A DNA stretch of 64,000 nt from NCBI RefSeq assembly GCF_943733665.1, contig NZ_OX030782.1, positions 1,322,001-1,386,000 on the forward strand. The letters run 5' to 3'. Positions within the stretch are counted from its first letter, which is position 1, and every line of letters begins with the position of its first letter. The notes beneath the pieces were generated by a model that did not search any database, had not been told where the DNA came from, and saw nothing but the letters and a program-made list of their open reading frames with translations. Positions 13,201 through 20,738 of this stretch are shown here, one piece after another. The position numbers were made by a program, and so were the translations under genes. The stretch is from Aquimarina sp. Aq107 (GTDB lineage Bacteria; Bacteroidota; Bacteroidia; Flavobacteriales; Flavobacteriaceae).

Positions 13201-16200
13201 CTCCATTAGTATTGACCTATACAGCCGTAGTTACTGCTACAGGTAACTACACAAACTTTGCAGAAGTTACGGCTAGTGATCAGACAGATTTAGATAGTAC
13301 TCCAGATAGTACTCCCGATACAGATACTCCAACGGAGGATGATGAGACGAGTGCTACACCAACGGTTGCGGCAATCGCAGATTTAAGTATTGCAAAGAGT
13401 GCAGTATTGACCACGGATGCTGATACTAGTGGAAGTATCAGTGCTGGTGATACGGTTACTTTTAGTATTACAGTGACCAATTCAGGTCCAAACAATGCTA
13501 CGGGTGTTGGCGTAGGGGATACAGTTCCAGATGGCTATACAACAATAGGAAGTATTAGTGATAGTGGAAGTGAAGCAGGTGGCTTGATCAGCTGGAGTGG
13601 ATTAAGTGTTACTACTACGACTCCATTAGTATTGACCTATACAGCCGTAGTTACTGCTACAGGTAACTACACAAACTTTGCAGAAGTTACGGCTAGTGAT
13701 CAGACAGATTTAGATAGTACTCCAGATAGTACTCCCGATACAGATACTCCAACGGAGGATGATGAGACGAGTGCTACACCAACGGTTGCGGCAATCGCAG
13801 ATTTAAGTATTGCAAAGAGTGCAGTATTGACTACAGATGCCGATACTAGTGGAAGTATCAGTGCTGGTGATACGGTTACTTTTAGTATTACAGTGACCAA
13901 TTCAGGTCCAAACAATGCTACGGGTGTTGGCGTAGGGGATACATTTCCAGATGGTTATACAACAATAGGAAGTATTAGTGATAGTGGAAGTGAAGCAGGT
14001 GGCTTGATCAGCTGGAGTGGATTAAGTGTTACTACTACGACTCCATTAGTATTGACCTATACAGCCGTAGTTACTGCTACAGGTAACTACACAAACTTTG
14101 CAGAAGTTACGGCTAGTGATCAGACAGATTTAGATAGTACTCCAGATAGTACTCCCGATACAGATACTCCAACGGAGGATGATGAGACGAGTGCTACACC
14201 AACGGTTGCGGCAATCGCAGATTTAAGTATTGCAAAGAGTGCAGTATTGACCACGGATGCTGATACTAGTGGAAGTATCAGTGCTGGTGATACAGTTACT
14301 TTTAGTATTACAGTGACCAATTCAGGTCCAAACAATGCTACGGGTGTTGGCGTAGGGGATACAGTTCCAGATGGTTATACGACAATAGGAAGTATTAGTG
14401 ATAGTGGAAGTGAAGCAGGTGGCTTGATCAGCTGGAGTGGATTAAGTGTTACTACTACGACTCCATTAGTATTGACCTATACAGCCGTAGTTACTGCTAC
14501 AGGTAACTACACAAACTTTGCAGAAGTTACGGCTAGTGATCAGACAGATTTAGATAGTACTCCAGATAGTACTCCCGATACAGATACTCCAACGGAGGAT
14601 GATGAGACGAGTGCTACGCCTGACGTTCCAAATCTAAGTGTTATCAAGACAGTTAGAGTTGCAGGATCTGTATTAAATGATGTAATCGAATATGATATTG
14701 TGGTTACCAATACAGGTAATGTTACTTTGACAGATATTGAGATCACTGATGATAATGCAGATGCAGGAAGTATTGTAGGTAGCCCAATAGTTAGTCTAGC
14801 ACCAGGAGTTAGTGTAACAGTAACGGCGAATCAAACAATTACTCAGGCTGATATTGATGCAGGTTATATAGAGAACAGTGCTACAGCAACAGGAGATAGT
14901 CCATTAGGAGGTCCAGATGATGTTAGTGATGTATCTGATGCCGGTGATGAGACTGTTGAGACACCAGATGGAGATGGTAGTACAGATTCAGATCCTACTA
15001 ATGATACAACGGTGACTACCTTTACACCATCACCAAGTCTAAGTGTTATCAAGACAGTTAGAGTTGCTGGATCTGTATTGAATGATGTAATCGAATATGA
15101 TATTGTGGTTACCAATACAGGTAATGTTACTTTGACAAATATTGAGATCACTGATGATAATGCAGATGCAGGAAGTATTGTAGGTAGTCCAATAGTTAGT
15201 TTAGCACCAGGAGTTAGTGTAACAGTAACGGCGAATCAAACAATTACTCAGGCTGATATTGATGCAGGTTATATAGAGAACAGTGCTACAGCAACAGGAG
15301 ATAGTCCATTAGGAGGTCCAGATGATGTTAGTGATGTATCCGATGCTGGTGATGAGACTGTTGAGACACCAGATGGAGATGGTAGTACAGATTCAGATCC
15401 TACTAATGATACAACGGTGACTACCTTTACACCATCACCAAATCTAAGTGTTATCAAGACAGTTAGAGTTGCAGGATCTGTATTAAATGATGTAATCGAA
15501 TATGATATTGTGGTTACCAATACAGGTAATGTTACTTTGACAGATATTGAGATCACTGATGATAATGCAGATGCAGGAAGTATTGTAGGTAGCCCAATAG
15601 TTAGTCTAGCACCAGGAGTTAGTGTAACAGTAACGGCGAATCAAACAATTACTCAGGCTGATATTGATGCAGGTTATATAGAGAACAGTGCTACAGCAAC
15701 AGGAGATAGTCCATTAGGAGGTCCAGATGATGTTAGTGATGTATCTGATGCCGGTGATGAGACTGTTGAGACACCAGATGGAGATGGTAGTACAGATTCA
15801 GATCCTACTAATGATACAACGGTGACTACCTTTACACCATCACCAAGTCTAAGTGTTATCAAGACAGTTAGAGTTGCTGGATCTGTATTGAATGATGTAA
15901 TCGAATATGATATTGTGGTTACCAATACAGGTAATGTTACTTTGACAAATATTGAGATCACTGATGATAATGCAGATGCAGGAAGTATTGTAGGTAGTCC
16001 AATAGTTAGTTTAGCACCAGGAGTTAGTGTAACAGTAACGGCGAATCAAACAATTACTCAGGCTGATATTGATGCAGGTTATATAGAGAACAGTGCTACA
16101 GCAACAGGAGATAGTCCATTAGGAGGTCCAGATGATGTTAGTGATGTATCTGATGCTGGTGATGAGACTGTTGAGACACCAGATGGAGATGGTAGTACAG

Positions 16201-17342
16201 ATTCAGATCCTACTAATGATACCACGGTGACTGATTTAAGTCAAGATCCAGAATTAACATTAGTTAAAACAGGTGTAGCTAGCGGTTCTAATGTAGGAGA
16301 TGTTATTACATACACTTTTACAGTTACTAATACAGGAGATGTAACTATTGATAATATCTTTATAGATGATATTCTTACAGGAAGTACAAATCTTGCTGTT
16401 AGTCCATCAATATTAGCTCCAGGTGAAGAAGGTATTGCTACAGTAGAGTATGTGATTACACAGACCGATATTAATAATGGTGAAGTGATCAATAGTGCAA
16501 CTGTAATTGGAGATGATCCTGATGACAATGATGTTATTGATATATCTGATAATGGAGATGAGACTGTTGATGATAATGGAGATGGTGATCCTACCAATGA
16601 TGAGACGATTACGGATATAGAACAGCTACCTAATTTAGCTTTAACTAAGACAGGTTTTTATGTTGATGTTAATGGTGATGATCTTCCAAATGTAGGCGAT
16701 GAGATTCAGTACACCTTTACGGTAGAGAACACAGGTAATGTTGATGTTACTAATATTGTTCTTACTGATCCATTGGAGGGTATTGTTGTTACTGGAGGTC
16801 CAATAGATTTAGCAGTTGGCGAGATAGATATGACCACATTTACTGCTACTTATGTATTAACGGCAGAGGATGTTCTTTTAGGAGAAGTTATAAACCAAGC
16901 TACAGTGACTGGTCAGGATCCAAATGGAGATGATGTTATTGATCTTTCTGATGATCCTACAGATACAACAGATGTAGATCTTGATAATGATGGAGATGCA
17001 GAAGATGAAACGGTAATTGAAATTCTTGCAGATGATCCAATCATAATCTATACAGGTATAACTCCTAATGGAGATGGAATCAATGATAATTTTAGGATTG
17101 TAGGTTTAAGAAACTTCCCAGATAATACATTAAGAATCTATAACAGATGGGGAGTTCAGGTATTTGAAGAAGATGGTTATGAACAACCAGGTGTAGAGTT
17201 GTTTACAGGAATAAGTAATGGTAGAGTTACTATTTCGCAGAATAATAAATTACCTGTAGGTACCTATTACTATGTCTTAGAATATGTAACGGATACGGGA
17301 CAAACAAAAAATAAAGTCGGATATCTATATATCAATATGTAA
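7224..17342 (+). CDS. Giant DUF11-repeat adhesin, C-terminal part with gliding-type (type B, CHU_C) T9SS sorting domain
   Basis: This segment encodes about 3,370 residues. In order it has: seventeen and a half 140-residue DUF11-like units; four 135-residue units beginning LSVIKTVRVAGS (from 14631); two diverged units of the same fold (about 16251 and 16630); and a C-terminal domain from about 17040 with TPNGDGINDNFRI, IYNRWG and a final GYLYINM. That last domain is the gliding-motility-associated CHU_C domain, which in the family is the type B signal for the type IX secretion system. The ATG at 7224 is created by the frameshift and is not a biological start. With both insertions removed, the in-window protein would be about 5,780 residues. 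It probably acts as a very long cell-surface fibre in adhesion or gliding, comparable in role to SprB. The SprF-like and OmpA-like genes directly downstream are its likely partners. Confidence 0.88.
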   Translation: MDYTTIGSISDSGSEAGGLISWSGLSVTTTTPLVLTYTAVVTATGNYTNFAEVTASDQTDLDSTPDSTPDTDTPTEDDETSATPTVAAIADLSIAKSAVLTTDADTSGSISAGDTVTFSITVTNSGPNNATGVGVGDTVPDGYTTIGSISDSGSEAGGLISWSGLSVTTTTPLVLTYTAVVTATGNYTNFAEVTASDQTDLDSTPDSTPDTDTPTEDDETSATPTVAAIADLSIAKSAVLTTDADTSGSISAGDTVTFSITVTNSGPNNATGVGVGDTVPDGYTTIGSISDSGSEAGGLISWSGLSVTTTTPLVLTYTAVVTATGNYTNFAEVTASDQTDLDSTPDSTPDTDTPTEDDETSATPTVAAIADLSIAKSAVLTTDADTSGSISAGDTVTFSITVTNSGPNNATGVGVGDTVPDGYTTIGSISDSGSEAGGLISWSGLSVTTTTPLVLTYTAVVTATGNYTNFAEVTASDQTDLDSTPDSTPDTDTPTEDDETSATPTVAAIADLSIAKSAVLTTDADTSGSISAGDTVTFSITVTNSGPNNATGVGVGDTVPDGYTTIGSISDSGSEAGGLISWSGLSVTTTTPLVLTYTAVVTATGNYTNFAEVTASDQTDLDSTPDSTPDTDTPTEDDETSATPTVAAIADLSIAKSAVLTTDADTSGSISAGDTVTFSITVTNSGPNNATGVGVGDTFPDGYTTIGSISDSGSEAGGLISWSGLSVTTTTPLVLTYTAVVTATGNYTNFAEVTASDQTDLDSTPDSTPDTDTPTEDDETSATPTVAAIADLSIAKSAVLTTDADTSGSISAGDTVTFSITVTNSGPNNATGVGVGDTVPDGYTTIGSISDSGSEAGGLISWSGLSVTTTTPLVLTYTAVVTATGNYTNFAEVTASDQTDLDSTPDSTPDTDTPTEDDETSATPTVAAIADLSIAKSAVLTTDADTSGSISAGDTVTFSITVTNSGPNNATGVGVGDTVPDGYTTIGSISDSGSEAGGLISWSGLSVTTTTTTPLVLTYTAVVTATGNYTNFAEVTASDQTDLDSTPDSTPDTDTPTEDDETSATPTVAAIADLSIAKSAVLTTDADTSGSISAGDTVTFSITVTNSGPNNATGVGVGDTVPDGYTTIGSISDSGSEAGGLISWSGLSVTTTTPLVLTYTAVVTATGNYTNFAEVTASDQTDLDSTPDSTPDTDTPTEDDETSATPTVAAIADLSIAKSAVLTTDADTSGSISAGDTVTFSITVTNSGPNNATGVGVGDTVPDGYTTIGSISDSGSEAGGLISWSGLSVTTTTPLVLTYTAVVTATGNYTNFAEVTASDQTDLDSTPDSTPDTDTPTEDDETSATPTVAAIADLSIAKSAVLITDADTSGSISAGDTVTFSITVTNSGPNNATGVGVGDTVPDGYTTIGSISDSGSEAGGLISWSGLSVTTTTPLVLTYTAVVTATGNYTNFAEVTASDQTDLDSTPDSTPDTDTPTEDDETSATPTVAAIADLSIAKSAVLTTDADTSGSISAGDTVTFSITVTNSGPNNATGVGVGDTVPDGYTTIGSISDSGSEAGGLISWSGLSVTTTTPLVLTYTAVVTATGNYTNFAEVTASDQTDLDSTPDSTPDTDTPTEDDETSATPTVAAIADLSIAKSAVLTTDADTSGSISAGDTVTFSITVTNSGPNNATGVGVGDTVPDGYTTIGSISDSGSEAGGLISWSGLSVTTTTPLVLTYTAVVTATGNYTNFAEVTASDQTDLDSTPDSTPDTDTPTEDDETSATPTVAAIADLSIAKSAVLTTDADTSGSISAGDTVTFSITVTNSGPNNATGVGVGDTVPDGYTTIGSISDSGSEAGGLISWSGLSVTTTTPLVLTYTAVVTATGNYTNFAEVTASDQTDLDSTPDSTPDTDTPTEDDETSATPTVAAIADLSIAKSAVLTTDADTSGSISAGDTVTFSITVTNSGPNNATGVGVGDTVPDGYTTIGSISDSGSEAGGLISWSGLSVTTTTPLVLTYTAVVTATGNYTNFAEVTASDQTDLDSTPDSTPDTDTPTEDDETSATPTVAAIADLSIAKSAVLTTDADTSGSISAGDTVTFSITVTNSGPNNATGVGVGDTVPDGYTTIGSISDSGSEAGGLISWSGLSVTTTTPLVLTYTAVVTATGNYTNFAEVTASDQTDLDSTPDSTPDTDTPTEDDETSATPTVAAIADLSIAKSAVLTTDADTSGSISAGDTVTFSITVTNSGPNNATGVGVGDTFPDGYTTIGSISDSGSEAGGLISWSGLSVTTTTPLVLTYTAVVTATGNYTNFAEVTASDQTDLDSTPDSTPDTDTPTEDDETSATPTVAAIADLSIAKSAVLTTDADTSGSISAGDTVTFSITVTNSGPNNATGVGVGDTVPDGYTTIGSISDSGSEAGGLISWSGLSVTTTTPLVLTYTAVVTATGNYTNFAEVTASDQTDLDSTPDSTPDTDTPTEDDETSATPDVPNLSVIKTVRVAGSVLNDVIEYDIVVTNTGNVTLTDIEITDDNADAGSIVGSPIVSLAPGVSVTVTANQTITQADIDAGYIENSATATGDSPLGGPDDVSDVSDAGDETVETPDGDGSTDSDPTNDTTVTTFTPSPSLSVIKTVRVAGSVLNDVIEYDIVVTNTGNVTLTNIEITDDNADAGSIVGSPIVSLAPGVSVTVTANQTITQADIDAGYIENSATATGDSPLGGPDDVSDVSDAGDETVETPDGDGSTDSDPTNDTTVTTFTPSPNLSVIKTVRVAGSVLNDVIEYDIVVTNTGNVTLTDIEITDDNADAGSIVGSPIVSLAPGVSVTVTANQTITQADIDAGYIENSATATGDSPLGGPDDVSDVSDAGDETVETPDGDGSTDSDPTNDTTVTTFTPSPSLSVIKTVRVAGSVLNDVIEYDIVVTNTGNVTLTNIEITDDNADAGSIVGSPIVSLAPGVSVTVTANQTITQADIDAGYIENSATATGDSPLGGPDDVSDVSDAGDETVETPDGDGSTDSDPTNDTTVTDLSQDPELTLVKTGVASGSNVGDVITYTFTVTNTGDVTIDNIFIDDILTGSTNLAVSPSILAPGEEGIATVEYVITQTDINNGEVINSATVIGDDPDDNDVIDISDNGDETVDDNGDGDPTNDETITDIEQLPNLALTKTGFYVDVNGDDLPNVGDEIQYTFTVENTGNVDVTNIVLTDPLEGIVVTGGPIDLAVGEIDMTTFTATYVLTAEDVLLGEVINQATVTGQDPNGDDVIDLSDDPTDTTDVDLDNDGDAEDETVIEILADDPIIIYTGITPNGDGINDNFRIVGLRNFPDNTLRIYNRWGVQVFEEDGYEQPGVELFTGISNGRVTISQNNKLPVGTYYYVLEYVTDTGQTKNKVGYLYINM
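14631..16240 (+). repeat. Four 405-bp tandem units in ABAB arrangement
   Basis: Units start at 14631, 15036, 15441 and 15846. The first and third carry aatctaagt (Asn), gcaggatctgtattaaat and acagatattgag (Asp). The second and fourth carry agtctaagt (Ser), gctggatctgtattgaat and acaaatattgag (Asn). The pattern shows that an 810-bp AB pair was duplicated after A and B had diverged. Each unit encodes a DUF11-like domain with the linker DSDPTNDTTVT. It is unrelated at the nucleotide level to the 420-bp array. Confidence 0.95.
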
Positions 17343-17412
17343 AGAAAATATATAGCAAATGTTTATAGTAGGAAATTGTAAGATTGTACTTGAATTTATT
17401 AAATAAAAGTTA

Positions 17413-18375
17413 ATGAAAAAAATATATATACTAATTGTTACGGTTCTTTTAGGCTTCGTCTTCCAACAAAATAGTTGGGCTCAGCAAGACGCACAATATA
17501 CTCAGTATATGTATAATACTATTAGTGTAAATCCTGCTTATGCGGGTAGTCGAGGAGTTATGAGTATAATGGGTTTACATCGTAGTCAATGGGTAGGACT
17601 TGATGGAGCTCCACGTACTCAAACATTAACTCTAAATACACCTATAGGAGATAATAATCGAGTTGGGTTAGGTTTGTCAATTGTAAATGACGAGATTGGA
17701 CCAACTGATGAAACATATTTTGATATTGATTTTTCTTATACGATTCCTACTTCGGATACTGGAAAATTAAGTTTTGGAATAAAGGCAGGTGGACATTTAT
17801 TAAATGTAGATTTTGATCGGTTGTCACAGTTTGATACTGGAGACCCTCTTTTTAATAATGGAAATATAGATAACAAATTTAGCCCTAATGTAGGTGCAGG
17901 TATTTATTATCATACTGATAAGTTCTATTTAGGATTAAGTGCTCCTAATTTATTAGAAACGGATCATTTTGATGAAAGTGCAGCGATAGATAGTAATGGG
18001 AACTCCTCATTTATAGCAGAAGAACGAATTAATTATTATTTAATAGCAGGTCATGTTTTTGATCTAAGTGATACCGTAAAGTTTAAACCGGCGATTTTAA
18101 GTAAGTTAGTTTTTGGGGCTCCGCTGCAAGTAGATTTATCAGCTAACTTCTTGTTGTATGATAAGCTTACTCTTGGGGTAGGATATAGATGGAGTGCAGC
18201 ATTTAGTGCGATGGCTGGGTTCCAGATATCAGATTCTTTAATGATCGGATTTGCATATGATAAGGAGTCTACAGAATTGGGCAGAACACAGTTTAATGAT
18301 GGAAGTTATGAAGTTATGTTACGTTTTGAATTATTCAGAAAGTATAACAGAATGCTAACTCCTAGATTCTTTTAG
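17413..18375 (+). CDS. PorP/SprF family type IX secretion outer-membrane protein
   Basis: The protein has 320 residues. A signal peptide (1-24) ends in SWA, with mature Gln at +1, followed by QDAQYTQYMYN and NPAYAGSRG, both hallmarks of the PorP/SprF family. The rest alternates short beta strands and glycine-rich turns, ending in an aromatic outer-membrane-barrel tail (MLRFELFRKYN). Family members help export and surface-attach proteins carrying type B (CHU_C) sorting domains; SprF does this for SprB. Here the gene lies 70 bp after just such a protein and 11 bp before an OmpA-family gene, so the three probably form one functional unit and perhaps one transcript. The start is the only ATG that gives the signal peptide. 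The family call is firm; the partner assignment is inferred from position. Confidence 0.93.
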   Translation: MKKIYILIVTVLLGFVFQQNSWAQQDAQYTQYMYNTISVNPAYAGSRGVMSIMGLHRSQWVGLDGAPRTQTLTLNTPIGDNNRVGLGLSIVNDEIGPTDETYFDIDFSYTIPTSDTGKLSFGIKAGGHLLNVDFDRLSQFDTGDPLFNNGNIDNKFSPNVGAGIYYHTDKFYLGLSAPNLLETDHFDESAAIDSNGNSSFIAEERINYYLIAGHVFDLSDTVKFKPAILSKLVFGAPLQVDLSANFLLYDKLTLGVGYRWSAAFSAMAGFQISDSLMIGFAYDKESTELGRTQFNDGSYEVMLRFELFRKYNRMLTPRFF

Positions 18376-18386
18376 AAAAAATAATT

Positions 18387-20354
18387 ATGAACTTTATGAA
18401 ATATATTATTTCTACATTTTTAATTTTTATGTTTTCATGTGTCTTGATTTCACAAGAAAAACGACTCTTACGAGCAAATGAAAGCTTTAAGAGATATGCG
18501 TTTGTAGATGCTCGTAAAATTTATTTGGATGTGGCTGAGAAAGGATATGCTTCTGCGGATTTATTCAAAAAACTAGGAGACTCTTATTACTTTAATGGAC
18601 AATTAGAAAAATCTGTTATATGGTATGAAAAATTGGTGAATGAATATCCTGATGATATAGATACAGAATACCTATTTAGATATTCACAAAGTTTGAAAAG
18701 TATAAAAAAGTATGATGAAGCGGATAAGATCATGGAAATGTTTTATAACATAACCAATACGGATCAGCGAGCAGTATATTTCGTAAGTACTCGTGACTAT
18801 CTTAGATTTATTGAAATGCAATCTGGTAAGTTTACACTGAAAAAGATAAGTGTTAATTCTGCTTTTTCAGACTATGCGCCTAGCTTTGATAATCTTGGAA
18901 ATCTTGTTTTTGCCTCTTCAAGAGGAAAACATAATTCTATGTCAAAAGTTATTCACGAATGGAATGAAATGCCTTTTTTAGATCTTTATAAATCTGATAT
19001 CGAAACTGATAAGAATGTATTAGGACCAGTTAAAAAAATAAAAGGTAAGATAAATACTAAGTTTCATGAATCCTCCACTTCTTTTAGTTCTGATGGGCAA
19101 ATAGTTTATTTTACAAGAAATAATTTTACAAAAAAGAAACTTAAATCAGATGCTAATGGAACTATTCTTTTAAAGTTATATCGAGCAAGATTAGAAGGTA
19201 GTAAGTGGGTTGATATAGAAGAGTTGCCATTTAATAGCGAAGAGTATTCAGTAGCTCACCCAGCATTAACCGCAGATGGTAAATATCTATATTTTGCCAG
19301 TGATATGCCTGGCACTAGAGGGTTGTCGGATTTGTATAAAGTAGAAGTATTTGAGGATGGTACGTTTGGTGAGCCTATCAATCTTGGAGATAAAATAAAT
19401 ACAGAGGGAAGAGAAACTTTTCCATATGTAAGTGATTCTGGAAGACTTTATTTTGCGAGTGATGGACACGTTGGGTTAGGTGGATTAGATATATTCGTTA
19501 CAGTTCCAGAAGAAGGTACTTTTTCTATACCATACAATATAGGAAGACCTGTAAATAGTTCGGAAGACGATTTTAGTTTTGTATTAAATGAAGAAACTAA
19601 AATAGGTTATTTTTCTAGTAATAGACAAGGAGGTAAAGGAAATGATGATATTTACAGTTTTAAACAAATAGATGAATTAATAACTACCTGTAGACAATAT
19701 GTTTCTGGAGTAGTAACAGAGGATCCTACGGGTGAAATATTAGCCAATTCTGATGTGATCTTATTGGATGGTGATGGTAACGAAATCAATAAAACAACAA
19801 GTGATAATAATGGAGTGTATACTTTTGAAGTAGAATGTGAGAAATCCTACATCATTAGAGCGCTTAAAGATGGGTATAATCCATCAGAAGAAATGCTATT
19901 GACCAACACAGCTTTAGAGTATACTCATCAGGTACCATTACAATTATCAAAAGGAGGTTTTAGTAATAAAGAGGTGCTACCAGGTGATGATTTGGCAAAA
20001 GTATTAGATCTTCAAATTATTTACTTTGATTTAGATAAATCTTTTATTAGGCCTGACGCCGAAATAGAATTGCAAAAGATAATAGCTGCGATGAAAGAAT
20101 ATCCTACTATAAAAATTGATGTTCGTTCTCATACAGATAGTCGTGCCCCAGATGATTATAATTTGGCTTTGAGTGAACGTAGAGCAAAAAGCACAATTAA
20201 ATATATAGTAGAAAAAGGAAGGATAGATAGATCCAGACTCACTGGTAGAGGATATGGAGAGTCTTCATTAGTAAATAAATGTGACAATAATACTAACTGT
20301 AATGAACAACAACATCAGGAAAATAGAAGAAGTGAATTTATTCTATTAGAATGA
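18387..20354 (+). CDS. OmpA-family protein with TPR, PD40 propeller and carboxypeptidase-regulatory domains (PorE/PG1058-like)
   Basis: The protein has 655 residues. Residues 1-24 form a signal peptide ending before Gln (VLIS|QEKR). The order is then: TPR-like helices (about 25-130), a WD40-like/PD40 beta-propeller (about 165-425, with repeated YFASD or YFSSNRQGGKGNDDIY blades), a carboxypeptidase-regulatory-like fold (about 435-525, GVYTFEVECEKSYIIRA), and a C-terminal OmpA domain (about 535-655). The OmpA domain contains IYFDLDKSFIRPDA and SHTDSRAPDDYNLALSERRA, the peptidoglycan-binding motif. The architecture matches PorE (PG1058), which links the T9SS to peptidoglycan; many paralogues accompany SprF-like genes. 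It may anchor the export site of the giant adhesin. A second ATG at 18396 would also leave an intact signal peptide. Confidence 0.92.
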   Translation: MNFMKYIISTFLIFMFSCVLISQEKRLLRANESFKRYAFVDARKIYLDVAEKGYASADLFKKLGDSYYFNGQLEKSVIWYEKLVNEYPDDIDTEYLFRYSQSLKSIKKYDEADKIMEMFYNITNTDQRAVYFVSTRDYLRFIEMQSGKFTLKKISVNSAFSDYAPSFDNLGNLVFASSRGKHNSMSKVIHEWNEMPFLDLYKSDIETDKNVLGPVKKIKGKINTKFHESSTSFSSDGQIVYFTRNNFTKKKLKSDANGTILLKLYRARLEGSKWVDIEELPFNSEEYSVAHPALTADGKYLYFASDMPGTRGLSDLYKVEVFEDGTFGEPINLGDKINTEGRETFPYVSDSGRLYFASDGHVGLGGLDIFVTVPEEGTFSIPYNIGRPVNSSEDDFSFVLNEETKIGYFSSNRQGGKGNDDIYSFKQIDELITTCRQYVSGVVTEDPTGEILANSDVILLDGDGNEINKTTSDNNGVYTFEVECEKSYIIRALKDGYNPSEEMLLTNTALEYTHQVPLQLSKGGFSNKEVLPGDDLAKVLDLQIIYFDLDKSFIRPDAEIELQKIIAAMKEYPTIKIDVRSHTDSRAPDDYNLALSERRAKSTIKYIVEKGRIDRSRLTGRGYGESSLVNKCDNNTNCNEQQHQENRRSEFILLE

Positions 20355-20738
20355 TAAACGATATTTTTTGATCTTTTTAATCATTAAGAGTATAGTTAGG
20401 CATAAATATTGAAATGATTTGATAAGTTTTATTTTTTAAAAAAATATGAGAAAGAACAATGTGATTTGTTAATGGGAGCTAATTTAATTTCAAAATATTG
20501 TGTTTTTTATTTTTATATGACGATGGGAATAAAAACGTTAAGCAACATTTTACAAAATTTTTGATCTTATTTTAGTATGGCCTCTCTTATGTTTGGGTGA
20601 CATTAGAGAGGTCTCCCTTATTAATAGTCTTTCTATTACCTTCTCTTTGCGTTTATTTCCAGAATGATCTTTGTAATGAATAGAGCAGGATCAATTTTTT
20701 TATCTCTAAATTATCAATGTTTCCTATTTTAGCAGTCT
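20355..20738. other. Gene-free stretch of 384 bp with one hairpin
   Basis: No ORF longer than about 15 codons is visible. The one notable element is an inverted repeat at 20579-20613 (GGCCTCTCT with AGAGAGGTC, 17-base loop). It could be a weak terminator for the adhesin/OmpA unit or a leader structure of trmH. No poly-T tract follows it closely, and I found no convincing TAnnTTTG box before trmH. Confidence 0.5.

Larger units (their letters stand above)
1..14620 (+). repeat. Tandem array of about 35 near-identical 420-bp units inside the adhesin gene
   Basis: Units begin at gatac(a/g)gttac and recur every 420 bp: 1, 421, 841 and so on to 6301. Two units (6721 and 7142) are 421 bp because of single-base insertions. 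One (10083-10508) is 426 bp because of an extra acgact that adds two Thr codons. The array ends at 14620, where a different repeat family begins, and it continues past the left edge. Units differ at only about ten positions. These include gtt/ttt giving Val or Phe in DT(V/F)PDG, the Gly and Thr codons just after it, gaa/gag with acg/acc in AEVTA, and accacggatgct/actacagatgcc in the linker. Most differences are synonymous, so the array was homogenised recently. Confidence 0.97.

Noticed and set aside
252..14335. Dozens of identical 71-residue minus-strand ORFs, one per adhesin repeat
   Set aside because: They are mirror frames of the 420-bp repeat, lack start signals and follow the plus-strand protein exactly; they exist only because the repeat has no stop in that frame.
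1..14620. CRISPR-like or satellite array
   Set aside because: Units are 420 bp, in frame, translate to DUF11-like domains and have no spacers.
14540..16597. Minus-strand ORFs of 68-118 residues in the 405-bp repeats
   Set aside because: Same reason: antisense shadow of the coding repeat, low-complexity Ser/Val-rich products.
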